From NCBI RefSeq assembly GCF_019754935.1, contig NZ_JAGSOA010000001.1:1364001-1428000 (forward strand): a DNA stretch of 64,000 nucleotides, in the 5' to 3' direction. The notes under the pieces are model-generated. The model searched no databases and was not told where the DNA came from. It saw nothing but the letters and a program-made list of their open reading frames with translations. The stretch comes from Corynebacterium parakroppenstedtii (lineage in GTDB: Bacteria; Actinomycetota; Actinomycetes; Mycobacteriales; Mycobacteriaceae). Of the stretch, positions 48,071-56,084 are shown piece by piece; position 1 is the stretch's first letter, and each line of letters opens with the position of its first letter. The position numbers and the translations under genes were made by a program.

Positions 48071-48517
48071 TTAAGAAGCGTGCTTTTCAATAATGTCGCC
48101 GAGGTCGGGGAGACCCTTCTCGACAATCCCTTCGAGCTTCCCGCGGAAGGTTTTGTAGATTTTCTGAGCACCTGAGTTATTGATGCTTCCCATGCGCTCA
48201 TCACTTAGGTCCGCTAAATCCTTGGTGACTTCATCCGACCGCGTCTCCAGGTACTTACCAAAGCCACCTTCCGGCTGACCGTTCTGGTAGGCCTGCCAGT
48301 AAGGGTTCAGACGATCAGCAAGGTGAGGCAAAAGACGATCGGTCATGTCCTTGACCAGATTCGGGCGGGCTTTAACTGCGCCGCTGAAAGCCGTCTTGAT
48401 CGCTTTACCGGAGAGCCCGGAAAGGTTGTTGATGGAATTCTCGGTGGATTCCGCCAGGTCAGAGACCACGGGCTCCCGAGTGCCATCCTTCGTCAAAATA
48501 TCGGAAAGTTCAGACAT
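48071..48517 (-). CDS. conserved corynebacterial small protein (DUF6918-like)
   Basis: A 148-residue soluble protein, mainly helical, with the line SDILTKDGTREPVVSDLAES, GLSGKAIKTAFSGAVK and LPHLADRLNPYWQAYQ. I recall similar proteins near gyrB in other corynebacteria (DUF6918), but the family name is from memory and unchecked. The start ATG at 48517 gives MSELSDIL; a further upstream start adds only ten residues. No catalytic motif is visible, and the function is unknown. Confidence 0.7.
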   Translation of the reverse strand: MSELSDILTKDGTREPVVSDLAESTENSINNLSGLSGKAIKTAFSGAVKARPNLVKDMTDRLLPHLADRLNPYWQAYQNGQPEGGFGKYLETRSDEVTKDLADLSDERMGSINNSGAQKIYKTFRGKLEGIVEKGLPDLGDIIEKHAS

Positions 48518-48644
48518 AGGCTCTAAGAGTAGCCAAAAAACCGCCAAGTTGTGGCATCGCGCTAAACGGGGAGGTCAACCTCGGCTGCACAGATGAACCT
48601 ACGCGTTTAGCGCGCGTCGTCACCCCCGGGCTTATGATCGTCAT

Positions 48645-50021
48645 ATGTCTTCATCCCACTCAGACCAATACATCAACGCCTACATGAATTTCATGGATCA
48701 ATCGCCGACGAGCTACCACGCGGTTGCGGTGATGGCCGACGAGCTCCGTCGAGCGGGATTTCACCCTCAGAAGGAAACCGACCCGTGGGATGTTAGGCCT
48801 GGGGGACATTATATTGTCCGTGACGGTGCGATGATCGCTTATGTCATTCCTACGCAGGCCGCGTCGGCTAGTACTACGGACCGTGAAAGCGTCGATAAGA
48901 ACAACGAGAATAACAAAGACGACAACGATTCACGTCACCCCGCCTATCGCATTATCGGCGCCCACACGGATTCCCCTGCACTCGCTCTCAAGCCGACGCC
49001 ACAGTCCACCACGTCCGATGGATGGGGACAGTTAGCCGTCGAGGTCTACGGTGGAGCTTTATTAAATTCGTGGCTCGATCGTGAGCTTTGTGTAGCCGGG
49101 CGGATTGTCGACAAAACCGGCGCCACCCATCTGGTGCGCACGAAACCGATCGCGCGCGTCCCGCAATTGGCCATCCACCTCGATCGCAAGGTCAATGAAA
49201 GGTTAGAGCTCAACCCTCAGAAGCATATTCATCCCGTGTGGACGGTCGACGACGATAGCGCCGACATTATGGACGTCATCGCGGAGTCCGCCGGGCTGTC
49301 GAGCAAATGCGAGATCTTCGGGTGGGATCTCAAGCTGGTTCCGACGCAGGAGGCGGAAACATTTGGCGCTCACTCGCAGTTCATTGCGTCGGGCCGTCAG
49401 GATAATCTGTCATCGGTATTCGCGGCGTTTCACGTTTTACAGCACTTGGATACCGACGCGATTCCTGGCGATGACATCCTAGTCTTCGTCGCGAATGACC
49501 ATGAAGAGGTCGGTTCTGGAACTCGATCGGGCGCAGCGGGTCCGTTCCTTGAGGATGTGTTGCATCGGACGGCCGTCGCTTTGGGCTACGACGCCGACGA
49601 CGAGGCGCGAATTATGGCTCGTTCCGTGTGTATATCGTCGGATGCGGGGCACTCGGTGCACCCGAATTACGCGGAACGTCACGATCCGGACACTCGCCCA
49701 ATGATGGGGCGTGGGCCGATGGTGAAGTTTAATGCTAACCAGCGTTATGTTTCCGACGCCGTGGGCGAGGCTATCTGGCAGCGCGCGTGTGAGACCGCGG
49801 GTATCCAGCACCAAGCGTTTGTTTCGCATAACGCGATGCCATGTGGATCGACAATCGGGCCGATCACGGCGACCCGGCTGGGAATGGTCACGGTCGACGT
49901 CGGCATTCCGCTGCTCTCTATGCATTCCGCGCGAGAAATGAGCCACGAATACGATTGTTGGGCGCTTTCGAAGGTGATGGGTGCCTTGTGGACGATGGAA
50001 TTACTGGAATATGGACAGTGA
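48645..50021 (+). CDS. M18-family aminopeptidase
   Basis: A zinc-dependent aminopeptidase of 458 residues, belonging to the aspartyl/M18 group and acting on N-terminal residues in the cytoplasm. Metal-binding and core motifs are RIIGAHTDSPALALKP, SRQDNLSS-like SGRQDNLSSVFAAFHVL, ANDHEEVGSGTRSGA, SSDAGHSVHPNYAERHDP and CGSTIGPITATRLGM. An Asp/Asn-rich insert (DNNEN type) sits near residue 85. A TATGAT box lies 7 bases before the ATG without a Shine-Dalgarno site, so the mRNA is probably leaderless. The 3' end overlaps the convergent arginase-like gene by 21 bases. Confidence 0.93.
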   Translation: MSSSHSDQYINAYMNFMDQSPTSYHAVAVMADELRRAGFHPQKETDPWDVRPGGHYIVRDGAMIAYVIPTQAASASTTDRESVDKNNENNKDDNDSRHPAYRIIGAHTDSPALALKPTPQSTTSDGWGQLAVEVYGGALLNSWLDRELCVAGRIVDKTGATHLVRTKPIARVPQLAIHLDRKVNERLELNPQKHIHPVWTVDDDSADIMDVIAESAGLSSKCEIFGWDLKLVPTQEAETFGAHSQFIASGRQDNLSSVFAAFHVLQHLDTDAIPGDDILVFVANDHEEVGSGTRSGAAGPFLEDVLHRTAVALGYDADDEARIMARSVCISSDAGHSVHPNYAERHDPDTRPMMGRGPMVKFNANQRYVSDAVGEAIWQRACETAGIQHQAFVSHNAMPCGSTIGPITATRLGMVTVDVGIPLLSMHSAREMSHEYDCWALSKVMGALWTMELLEYGQ

Positions 50022-50852
50022 TTGGAGTGTCGTGTGAAGACGTTCCTCATCAAACGGTAAGTACTCGGCGATCGTGAGCCCGTCTATTGAACCTGCAGAG
50101 TCGATGGCTGTCAGGATGGTCTGGAGCTGATCCATGGTCATCGAACCGCCTCCGGAACCATCACCTGTGAGGTCGGGGTTCGCGAAGTAGGTGGAATGGA
50201 AATCCCGTGGGGTAAGAACGTCGATGTCAAAGTGAACAGCAAGGTGGTCAAACTGGCGGGCAAAGTCGGAAATAGCCTGGGTAGACAAGAATTGGCCACT
50301 CTGAACCGTATAGGGCACCTTGTAGTTCTCTAATACGGAGCGTTGGTAATCGAAGATATCTTGCAAGCCGACGTAGAGGATGTGATCACCGGGGAACGGT
50401 TTATTCCGAAGTTCGGCGCTCAGTGGAACAGAATCGTCACCGAGGAGAGTCGATAATGCCATCGCGTGGGCATACGGATAGTCATCGGCCGGTGAGGATA
50501 CGTCAGGGTGAGCGTCGATCCAGACGATTCCGACGTCGTCGTAGAGGCCATGAAGATAATCGAAGGGAGCGACAGAAACTAGGCAGCTTCCGCCGATGGT
50601 GATGACCCGGTCAGGGCGATTATCGTCCAGGATTGATTGGGCTGAGTGAATTCCTTGGGTCAGTGTCTCGAGCCCGTAAATACCATCCTTTGTGGGTAAT
50701 TGTTGGTTATGACCGGGCGGATCGATGGGTACTGTCTTCCAAGGCTGATTGTCATTCTTTGGAAGTAAATGTTTCAGTAGTTCAGCACCAAAGTAATAAG
50801 TGTCTAGTCCGCCGCTAACAAAATCTGGGTATAGGAGTCGAAGTGTGTTCAT
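50001..50852 (-). CDS. arginase/agmatinase-family protein with altered metal site
   Basis: A 283-residue protein of the ureohydrolase fold. Manganese-binding motifs WIDAHPDVSS and AVHFDIDVLTP are intact, but the first motif, normally GGDHS, reads GGSCLVS, so a metal ligand histidine is replaced by cysteine. A glycine-rich loop (GDGSGGGSMTMDQ) precedes the last helix. Arginases and agmatinases hydrolyse guanidino compounds, and other family members act on formimino compounds; with the changed site the activity here is uncertain. The ATG at 50852 has GGAGG 5 bases upstream. Confidence 0.82.
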   Translation of the reverse strand: MNTLRLLYPDFVSGGLDTYYFGAELLKHLLPKNDNQPWKTVPIDPPGHNQQLPTKDGIYGLETLTQGIHSAQSILDDNRPDRVITIGGSCLVSVAPFDYLHGLYDDVGIVWIDAHPDVSSPADDYPYAHAMALSTLLGDDSVPLSAELRNKPFPGDHILYVGLQDIFDYQRSVLENYKVPYTVQSGQFLSTQAISDFARQFDHLAVHFDIDVLTPRDFHSTYFANPDLTGDGSGGGSMTMDQLQTILTAIDSAGSIDGLTIAEYLPFDEERLHTTLQSLSIFQ

Positions 50853-50923
50853 GACGTCCTCCATATTTATTGGATTTATTGCTTGGCAGCGATTGTAGTT
50901 CGAAAACTAGGGCGCAGGAGCGC

Positions 50924-50942
50924 CTAGGTAAGGTTGACTTAA
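50924..50942. promoter_or_regulatory. putative DtxR-type iron box
   Basis: CTAGGTAAGGTTGACTTAA matches 14 of 19 positions of the DtxR consensus that I recall (TTAGGTTAGGCTAACCTAA). It lies in the divergent promoter region between the arginase-like and lipase genes, just before an AT-rich -10 region. Regulation by iron is an inference from the motif. Confidence 0.45.
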
Positions 50943-50968
50943 TTAATAATCCTTGGTAATTTCAGCCC

Positions 50969-51772
50969 ATGCTACCTAAAACAATAAAAGCTGCGGTTGC
51001 GGCTGCTGGAATCTCGTGCGCTGGCGTGTGCGGTGTGCTTGTCGCACCAGCTGCTCAGGCGGGGGATGCGAGGGACGCTCTTCCGGCGGCCACCGACGTG
51101 CATGGTGAGAATTCTCGCCCGGTTGTTTTTATTCTTCCTGGTCAGTCGGTGGGCACCTTGCCGTACGGAAAAATGAAGTCGAACCTCGAGGCGGGTGGCT
51201 ACGATGCTCGCGTTCTTGACCTCAAAGGCACCGACGTTGTTGCCGACGCCCATCTCATTGCCGACGAAGTTCACCGCGTCCGTGAGAACAATCCCGATGC
51301 AGAGATTTCGCTGGTTGGGCACAGTGCAGGGGGTATTAGTGCCCGTGAGTATCTGAAGCATCAGGGAGGGACCGAGGACATCGCTCGGTATATCGCAATC
51401 GGGTCGCCTCAGTATGGGAGTCCGGGAGCGTGTGTGCAGAGTGGTACTGCGAAGGATTTGTGTCCAGGCTCGGACTACATGAACCGGTTGAATGCTGGGG
51501 ACGATACTCCTGGTCCGACGGAATATTACGCGATTCGCGGTGAACATGAGTGGGCGGATGGCCGCTTGGATGGCGGTCAATGCAGGATGAAGCCGGTGGC
51601 GTCTCCGTCGCCATTAATTAATGGTGGTTTCCACCACTCGATAGAACCTTTGCAGTCTGAGATTTCAGCTACGGTCCTAGCCGCGTTGAATGGCACGTGC
51701 ACTGGTGAGTTTGTCGACGAGCCGATTGGTTCTATTCAGGCGAAAGACACGATTTTCCAGGATGGGCTGTAA
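50969..51772 (+). CDS. secreted lipase/esterase, alpha/beta hydrolase
   Basis: A 267-residue exported hydrolase. The first 31 residues are a signal peptide ending PAAQAGDA. The nucleophile elbow is SLVGHSAGGISAREYL and the oxyanion region FILPGQSVG. The catalytic acid and histidine are probably in the C-terminal half (NAGDDTPGP and GGFHHSIEPL). Four cysteines could form disulfides outside the cell. It resembles triacylglycerol lipases and the lipase-2 group; many corynebacteria are lipid-requiring and secrete lipases. It is divergent from the arginase-like gene across a possible iron box. Confidence 0.85.
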   Translation: MLPKTIKAAVAAAGISCAGVCGVLVAPAAQAGDARDALPAATDVHGENSRPVVFILPGQSVGTLPYGKMKSNLEAGGYDARVLDLKGTDVVADAHLIADEVHRVRENNPDAEISLVGHSAGGISAREYLKHQGGTEDIARYIAIGSPQYGSPGACVQSGTAKDLCPGSDYMNRLNAGDDTPGPTEYYAIRGEHEWADGRLDGGQCRMKPVASPSPLINGGFHHSIEPLQSEISATVLAALNGTCTGEFVDEPIGSIQAKDTIFQDGL

Positions 51773-51812
51773 CCTAGCCGGTCGTTTAACGTGAAACCGG
51801 TGCAGATGGGGT

Positions 51813-51828
51813 GGTGCATGGGTGCACC
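51813..51828. terminator. weak hairpin between converging lipase and protease genes
   Basis: GGTGCA-TGGG-TGCACC forms a perfect 6-bp stem, between genes ending at 51772 and 51860. No T run follows. A degenerate parS-like motif (GTTTAACGTGAAAC) lies at 51784-51797. Confidence 0.35.
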
Positions 51829-51859
51829 GCAGGGGTTGTGGTGCACCGAGCACGTGTGT

Positions 51860-52570
51860 TTAACGTAGTTCAGAATCGACTACGTTCCACGGGATGTAGG
51901 CACCATATTTCCCGGTGTAGTTCTCCAGGTAACCGACGTTAATTCCGATGACGCGGTTGTAGCGATCGACCATCGCTCCACCCGACGTACCGGGCCTGGA
52001 GTTTAGAGGTGAAACGAGGGCTACGGTGTTCGGGCGACCGTTCCAACCCATGAGGGGATGATCGGTCACGCGAGACTCGTTGAAACGCTGGCCGAGTCCG
52101 AGGACGTGGACAGGTTCTCCCACGTTAAGTGTGTTGTAGTCACGCTTTTCCCAGCGACCGTCGACGCGAACAGACGGGTCAAGGTTAATTTTTACGGCAT
52201 CGAGACCACGGCTCATTGCCGCAACCCGCCCGATGCGGTGGTTGGATTGGTCGAAAATCTCTGTGCCACGAGTCCAGCGACCGTGCGAGCAGTGTTCTGC
52301 CGTGTATCCGGTGCGGTCTCCGATCAACGTGATACTGCAGGTTCCGCCGCTACCGGAGCGAATAGTAGCTCCTTGGTGAACGGTGATGGTGCGGTTGTTC
52401 GGAGTAGTGAAGACGCCTTTGGTTTTGAAGTCCTTTGAGGCGTCGGGCCATGGGTGATGCGAGTACGTTGGGTGCTCAACGGCGTGAGCTTCATTGGCTG
52501 CCATGGGCATACCAACGGCAGCAAGTGTGATTGATAATGCGGCAATAGATGCGCGAAGTAGACGGCGCAC
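51860..52570 (-). CDS. secreted trypsin-like serine protease
   Basis: A 236-residue S1-type protease. A signal peptide (about residues 1-30, ending NEAHA) is followed by the catalytic histidine in GYTAEHCSHG, the aspartate in RGLDAVKINL, and the serine in PGTSGGAMVDRY. All three residues of the triad are present, and a disulfide partner (GTCSITLIG) is near the histidine. Such proteases are common in secretomes of actinobacteria and may act on peptides or host proteins. The GTG start at 52570 has a G-rich stretch upstream. A perfect TATAAT -10 box on the minus strand lies at 52598-52603. Confidence 0.9.
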   Translation of the reverse strand: MRRLLRASIAALSITLAAVGMPMAANEAHAVEHPTYSHHPWPDASKDFKTKGVFTTPNNRTITVHQGATIRSGSGGTCSITLIGDRTGYTAEHCSHGRWTRGTEIFDQSNHRIGRVAAMSRGLDAVKINLDPSVRVDGRWEKRDYNTLNVGEPVHVLGLGQRFNESRVTDHPLMGWNGRPNTVALVSPLNSRPGTSGGAMVDRYNRVIGINVGYLENYTGKYGAYIPWNVVDSELR

Positions 52571-53021
52571 TTTCCCCCCAAAAAGTATGATGTGCAGATT
52601 ATATAAATCTGGCGATGTCGGACGCTGGAGTTTCTCTCGCAGCTAATGAATGAGGATACGCCATAAAGGGCGTGTCTGTGAAATGAATGTGAGTGTGATA
52701 TTGGTCTGTGGGGAAAAACAGTAGTTTAAAACATCTGCTGCTTTTAATTGGGTAGAAATTCGCCGACGATGCGGCCTCGAGCGCGTACGAGATAAGCTTC
52801 AGATGCACTGTGAACAGCATGTTTACAGTTATTGAAAACGAATTATCAACTCTTCTTGAATTCAACCGAGATTGTTGAGTTGGGTAAAACGATTGAGGGG
52901 ATAGGGAGCACTATTTAAACCTAGAACATTTGATGCGCTGTCTATGAGTTCACTTTTAACTTCACACCGAGAATAGGAGACGACACTAAAAAGAAAATAT
53001 GCGAGCTACTAATGCATAATC

Positions 53022-53157
53022 GGTGAAGCACATAGCATCTGGACACTAGCAAGGAATTTATTCTCAAATGCTTCACCCCCAGTTCACTACTGGAGTCACG
53101 CGATATTTTTGAGGTCTAGGGTAATACCCCCGTATGCGGGTAGATATCGCAACTTTT
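53022..53157 (+). promoter_or_regulatory. structured leader candidate (three stems then T run)
   Basis: Stem A is GGTGAAGCA/TGCTTCACC (53022-53030 with 53069-53077), stem B CCAGT/ACTGG (53079-53083 with 53089-53093). Stem C is GCGATAT/ATATCGC (53100-53106 with 53144-53150) with an inner TACCC/GGGTA, followed by AACTTTTT. The last hairpin looks like a terminator or attenuator. It may be a riboswitch-like leader, but it does not resemble TPP, cobalamin or FMN elements. A CATAAT box at 53015-53020 could be its promoter. Confidence 0.5.
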
Positions 53158-53162
53158 TCTCA

Positions 53163-53178
53163 TTATCATTTATGATAA
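53163..53178. promoter_or_regulatory. AT-rich palindrome overlapping a possible -10 box
   Basis: TTATCATTTATGATAA is symmetrical at 14 of 16 positions and contains TATGAT, a good -10 element, about 45 bases before the first operon gene. It looks like an operator for a Fur-family-type or other repressor, though the arm order is inverted relative to the usual Fur box. No regulator can be named. Confidence 0.5.
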
Positions 53179-53216
53179 CCTCGCCTTAACCAAACTATGT
53201 ATGCGAGGCGAGCTTC

Positions 53217-53795
53217 ATGGCTGACCAGAATGTCGTCCGTAATAAGCAGCGTGGGCACAAATCGCGCCCTACACCACGAGATCTTCTGATGGCCGTCGCT
53301 ATCGGTATTGCGGGTAGTGTCGTGACCGTTTCTGTTTCCTATCTTCAGCTTGCCGCCAGCGCAGTTCACGTCTATCTTGTCGCCGCCACCCTAGGATTAT
53401 GGGCACTCATATGTGTCTTACCCCTTCTCATCGTGAGAGTGCCCGGTGCGAGTGTGGTCGCGTGTCTCGCCATGGGCATCGTCTGTGCCGTCACAACACC
53501 CTTCGGTCCCGCTGCCATTGGAACACTGTTGCTAGAGGGCATCATCGTTGAATTGCCATTCTTGGTAACTCGATATCGGCAGTGGTCCGCCGGGCTTTTC
53601 GCCTTGTCCAGTGTCATCGTCGCGGCATTCCTTGGTTGGTTAGCACCACAAGCCGTGGGGGTACAGGGTCCCAGCGCGGGAATGTGCTTGATATGCGCAG
53701 TGATCGCAGCGGTCGGTTCAGTGGTATTTCTGGCCGGTGGCTTCTGGTTGGATCGCAGGCTTGTTGCAGCCGGCGTTGTGGAACGGAGCGCGTAG
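53217..53795 (+). CDS. ECF-type transporter S-like membrane protein
   Basis: A 192-residue protein with five or six hydrophobic helices (for example LLMAVAIGIAGSVVTVSVSY and IAAVGSVVFLAGGFWL) and a basic N-terminal tail. Size, topology and the following gene fusing two ABC ATPases and an EcfT-like domain point to the substrate-binding S component of an energy-coupling-factor importer, of the YkoE/MptS-like type. Segments such as TPFGPAAIGTLLLEGIIVELPF are consistent with that class. The ATG at 53217 follows GAGG by 8 bases. The substrate is not resolved; a metallophore or metal complex is suggested only by the operon. Confidence 0.7.
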   Translation: MADQNVVRNKQRGHKSRPTPRDLLMAVAIGIAGSVVTVSVSYLQLAASAVHVYLVAATLGLWALICVLPLLIVRVPGASVVACLAMGIVCAVTTPFGPAAIGTLLLEGIIVELPFLVTRYRQWSAGLFALSSVIVAAFLGWLAPQAVGVQGPSAGMCLICAVIAAVGSVVFLAGGFWLDRRLVAAGVVERSA

Positions 53796-53796
53796 C

Positions 53797-56025
53797 GTGT
53801 CGGGCAAACGGGTCGCCGTCGATTCTCTAGGTGTTCGGCGGGAAGGGAGAACATCCTGGCGTCCCGAATCTGTCAATCTCACGGTCGATTCCGGTGACCT
53901 ACGCGTTTTAGCTGGTCCGTGTGGGAGTGGCAAAAGTACAACGGCGAGGGTTTTAACGGGTCTTGCCGCTGCCGATGCTGGTCTGTCATTTCGGGGATCA
54001 GCAGTTATTGCTGGTCATGACGCGGTCTCCGAGGGAGAACGAGTATCGTGGCCCGATTTTGTGAGTGCTGTAGGACAAGATCCCGATGCTCAGGTTACGT
54101 GCCGAACTGTTGCGGAAGAAGTGGCATCTGGTCTCGAGTTCCGCGGGATCGCATCCCAAGAGATTGAGAAGCGGACTCATGAGGCCCTTGCGAAAGTGGG
54201 CCTCTCTTCATTGGCTGGTGAAGAGCCATTTCGACTATCCGGTGGACAAAGGCAACGACTCGCTGTCGCTTGTGCCTTGGCAGCTGCCACGCCTGTCACC
54301 GTATTAGACGAACCCGTTGCCAACCTTGATCCCGACGGAGCACAAGACGTCGCTGCGGCAGCAGCAGAATTGCGATCTAATCATGCAGCGGTCTTAGTCA
54401 TTGATCACGGTTCGACGGCATTCCAGGATGGAAAATACCCGGTCACAGTGCTGGCTCGCGATGGTAACACCGCTGGAGACGGTCCATGGAGCCCTCACAT
54501 TCCCGTCATCCATACAAATCACACGCCGGGGGCGGTAGTGGCGCGCGTGCAGGGAGCGCATCTGCGCACTGCTGGTAAAACCCGGTTGCATGATGCGAGC
54601 ATTACCCTGAGGGCTGGAGAAATCCATGCGCTCGTCGGTGACAATGGTGCCGGAAAGTCCAGCCTTTTCGGAGTAATTGCGGGCTCCTTCCGTCACAAAC
54701 CGGTGCCCGACGGCATAGTGGACTGGGCCTTCCAAAACCCCGAACACCAATTCTCAGCGCTAACTGTCGACGAGGAATTACGACGAGCCCGACTGCGTGG
54801 TGTCGACCAAACCGATGACGGCAGCACTAGGCCATTAAATGCTGAAACTCTGGATAATCTCGTATCCGGTCTGACGGCAGAACTCCCGACAGACCAACCC
54901 CCACACCAACTCTCCGGTGGTCAAAAGCGGCTGCTTGGTGTTGCCTGTGCCATGCTGAGCAACCGACCGCTCCTCTTGTTAGACGAGCCCACCGCGCACC
55001 TTGATGAGCTGGGACTGACTGCTCTAGCACATGCACTCGAAGGGTGGGCCCAAGCCGGTGGCGCAGTTCTATTTACCTGTCACGACGAACGAGTCGTGCG
55101 CGCATGGGCAGACCGAGTAACGGTCTTACGCCATGGCACGTCAGTGTGGGAAGGCGACATAGCTGAGTGGTCAGGCATGCAAGACGGTGAGTCTCAGAAA
55201 GAGTCTGATACCACAGCTGAGGTATCACCATCATCGACATCTATGTCCCGGCCCGCACACGATGTGCGGACCGTCCGTCCGATGCCATTCGCAGGGCTTA
55301 ACCCACTCACCTGTTTTCCTATCATGGTGGCCTTAATCGCCTTAGCACTCGTTGTACCAGGTGCGACAGGCCGCCTATACGCATTGATGGTGTCGCTTGG
55401 AATTCTCACCGTTATCACCCCGCTACGAACAGGACCGGGGTTACCGCGCCGGGTGGCCGGTGTTGCTCTGCGTTGGGCGATTGTCGCGATCGTCACCGTG
55501 GTGTTTGGGTTACTGGCACTACGTGGCACCGCATATTCATCGGGTAGTGGAGAAAGCCCCTGGGAGCATGTGGCAAGCCATGGTCTGTTGTTGGGTACGG
55601 TGTGTGCCGCAACACTGGTGGCTGGATGTATCGCTGATGCTACTGACATTGTTAATGCCGCAGCGCAGCGCCTCCGCTTACCAGCGACGTGGGCTGCGGT
55701 TGCCAATTCCGGACTGGCAATAGCCCGTTACCTTAGGCACACCGGTCCGATCGCACGAGACGCAGCTAGGTTACGTGCAGTTCGTCCAAGCCACCGATTC
55801 CACAATGGATTAGTTCGTTTAATTTCTCCTTTTGCAGCACTATTTCCAATTTTTGTGGATGCTATCCGCTTCTCCCGACGTTTGGCTGACACCCTTACGC
55901 TGCGTGGACTGGGCCTGTCGCGGCCTCGGACCTATCTCCGGGCTTTTCCTTGGAAAATACGGGACACCATAGTCACCGCTGTATGCATCATTCTTCCCCT
56001 AGTCATTGCGGAGCTTCTGCTATGA
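53797..56025 (+). CDS. fused ECF transporter: two ABC ATPases plus EcfT-like membrane domain
   Basis: A 742-residue single chain. ATPase 1 has Walker A GPCGSGKSTTA near residue 40, signature RLSGGQRQRLA near 148 and Walker B VTVLDEPVANLD. ATPase 2 has Walker A GDNGAGKSSL near 283, signature QLSGGQKRLLG near 372 and Walker B LLLLDEPTAHLD. From about residue 505 a membrane region resembling EcfT/CbiQ follows, ending with DTLTLRGLGLSRPRTYLR, similar to the A-R-G coupling motif. Both ATPase sites look active. The GTG at 53797 follows the previous stop codon by one base. The frame is open upstream but overlaps the S-like gene. It probably works with that S-like protein to import a substrate. Confidence 0.88.
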   Translation: MSGKRVAVDSLGVRREGRTSWRPESVNLTVDSGDLRVLAGPCGSGKSTTARVLTGLAAADAGLSFRGSAVIAGHDAVSEGERVSWPDFVSAVGQDPDAQVTCRTVAEEVASGLEFRGIASQEIEKRTHEALAKVGLSSLAGEEPFRLSGGQRQRLAVACALAAATPVTVLDEPVANLDPDGAQDVAAAAAELRSNHAAVLVIDHGSTAFQDGKYPVTVLARDGNTAGDGPWSPHIPVIHTNHTPGAVVARVQGAHLRTAGKTRLHDASITLRAGEIHALVGDNGAGKSSLFGVIAGSFRHKPVPDGIVDWAFQNPEHQFSALTVDEELRRARLRGVDQTDDGSTRPLNAETLDNLVSGLTAELPTDQPPHQLSGGQKRLLGVACAMLSNRPLLLLDEPTAHLDELGLTALAHALEGWAQAGGAVLFTCHDERVVRAWADRVTVLRHGTSVWEGDIAEWSGMQDGESQKESDTTAEVSPSSTSMSRPAHDVRTVRPMPFAGLNPLTCFPIMVALIALALVVPGATGRLYALMVSLGILTVITPLRTGPGLPRRVAGVALRWAIVAIVTVVFGLLALRGTAYSSGSGESPWEHVASHGLLLGTVCAATLVAGCIADATDIVNAAAQRLRLPATWAAVANSGLAIARYLRHTGPIARDAARLRAVRPSHRFHNGLVRLISPFAALFPIFVDAIRFSRRLADTLTLRGLGLSRPRTYLRAFPWKIRDTIVTAVCIILPLVIAELLL

Positions 56026-56084
56026 CCGCATATTCAAGCACTAATCACGCTAGGAATTTCAAAAGCTTTAAAAGTGGAGGCGAA

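Larger units (their letters stand above)
52571..53216. other. AT-rich 646-base leader/intergenic region before the NRPS operon
   Basis: No credible gene was found. The left part holds the protease promoter. Further right are an unusual palindrome and hairpins listed separately (53022-53178). GC content drops clearly compared with flanking genes. Confidence 0.7.

Noticed and set aside
51784-51797. Seventh parS site (GTTTAACGTGAAAC)
   Set aside because: A central mismatch breaks the palindrome and the outer bases differ; it was kept only as a degenerate motif.
52599-52865. 88-residue minus-strand open frame in the AT-rich leader
   Set aside because: It overlaps the protease promoter, lacks a ribosome-binding site and has AT-driven composition.
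53170-53195. Possible DtxR box before the S-like gene
   Set aside because: Only 11 of 19 positions match, little above what AT-rich sequence gives; the palindrome at 53163 was reported instead without naming a regulator.
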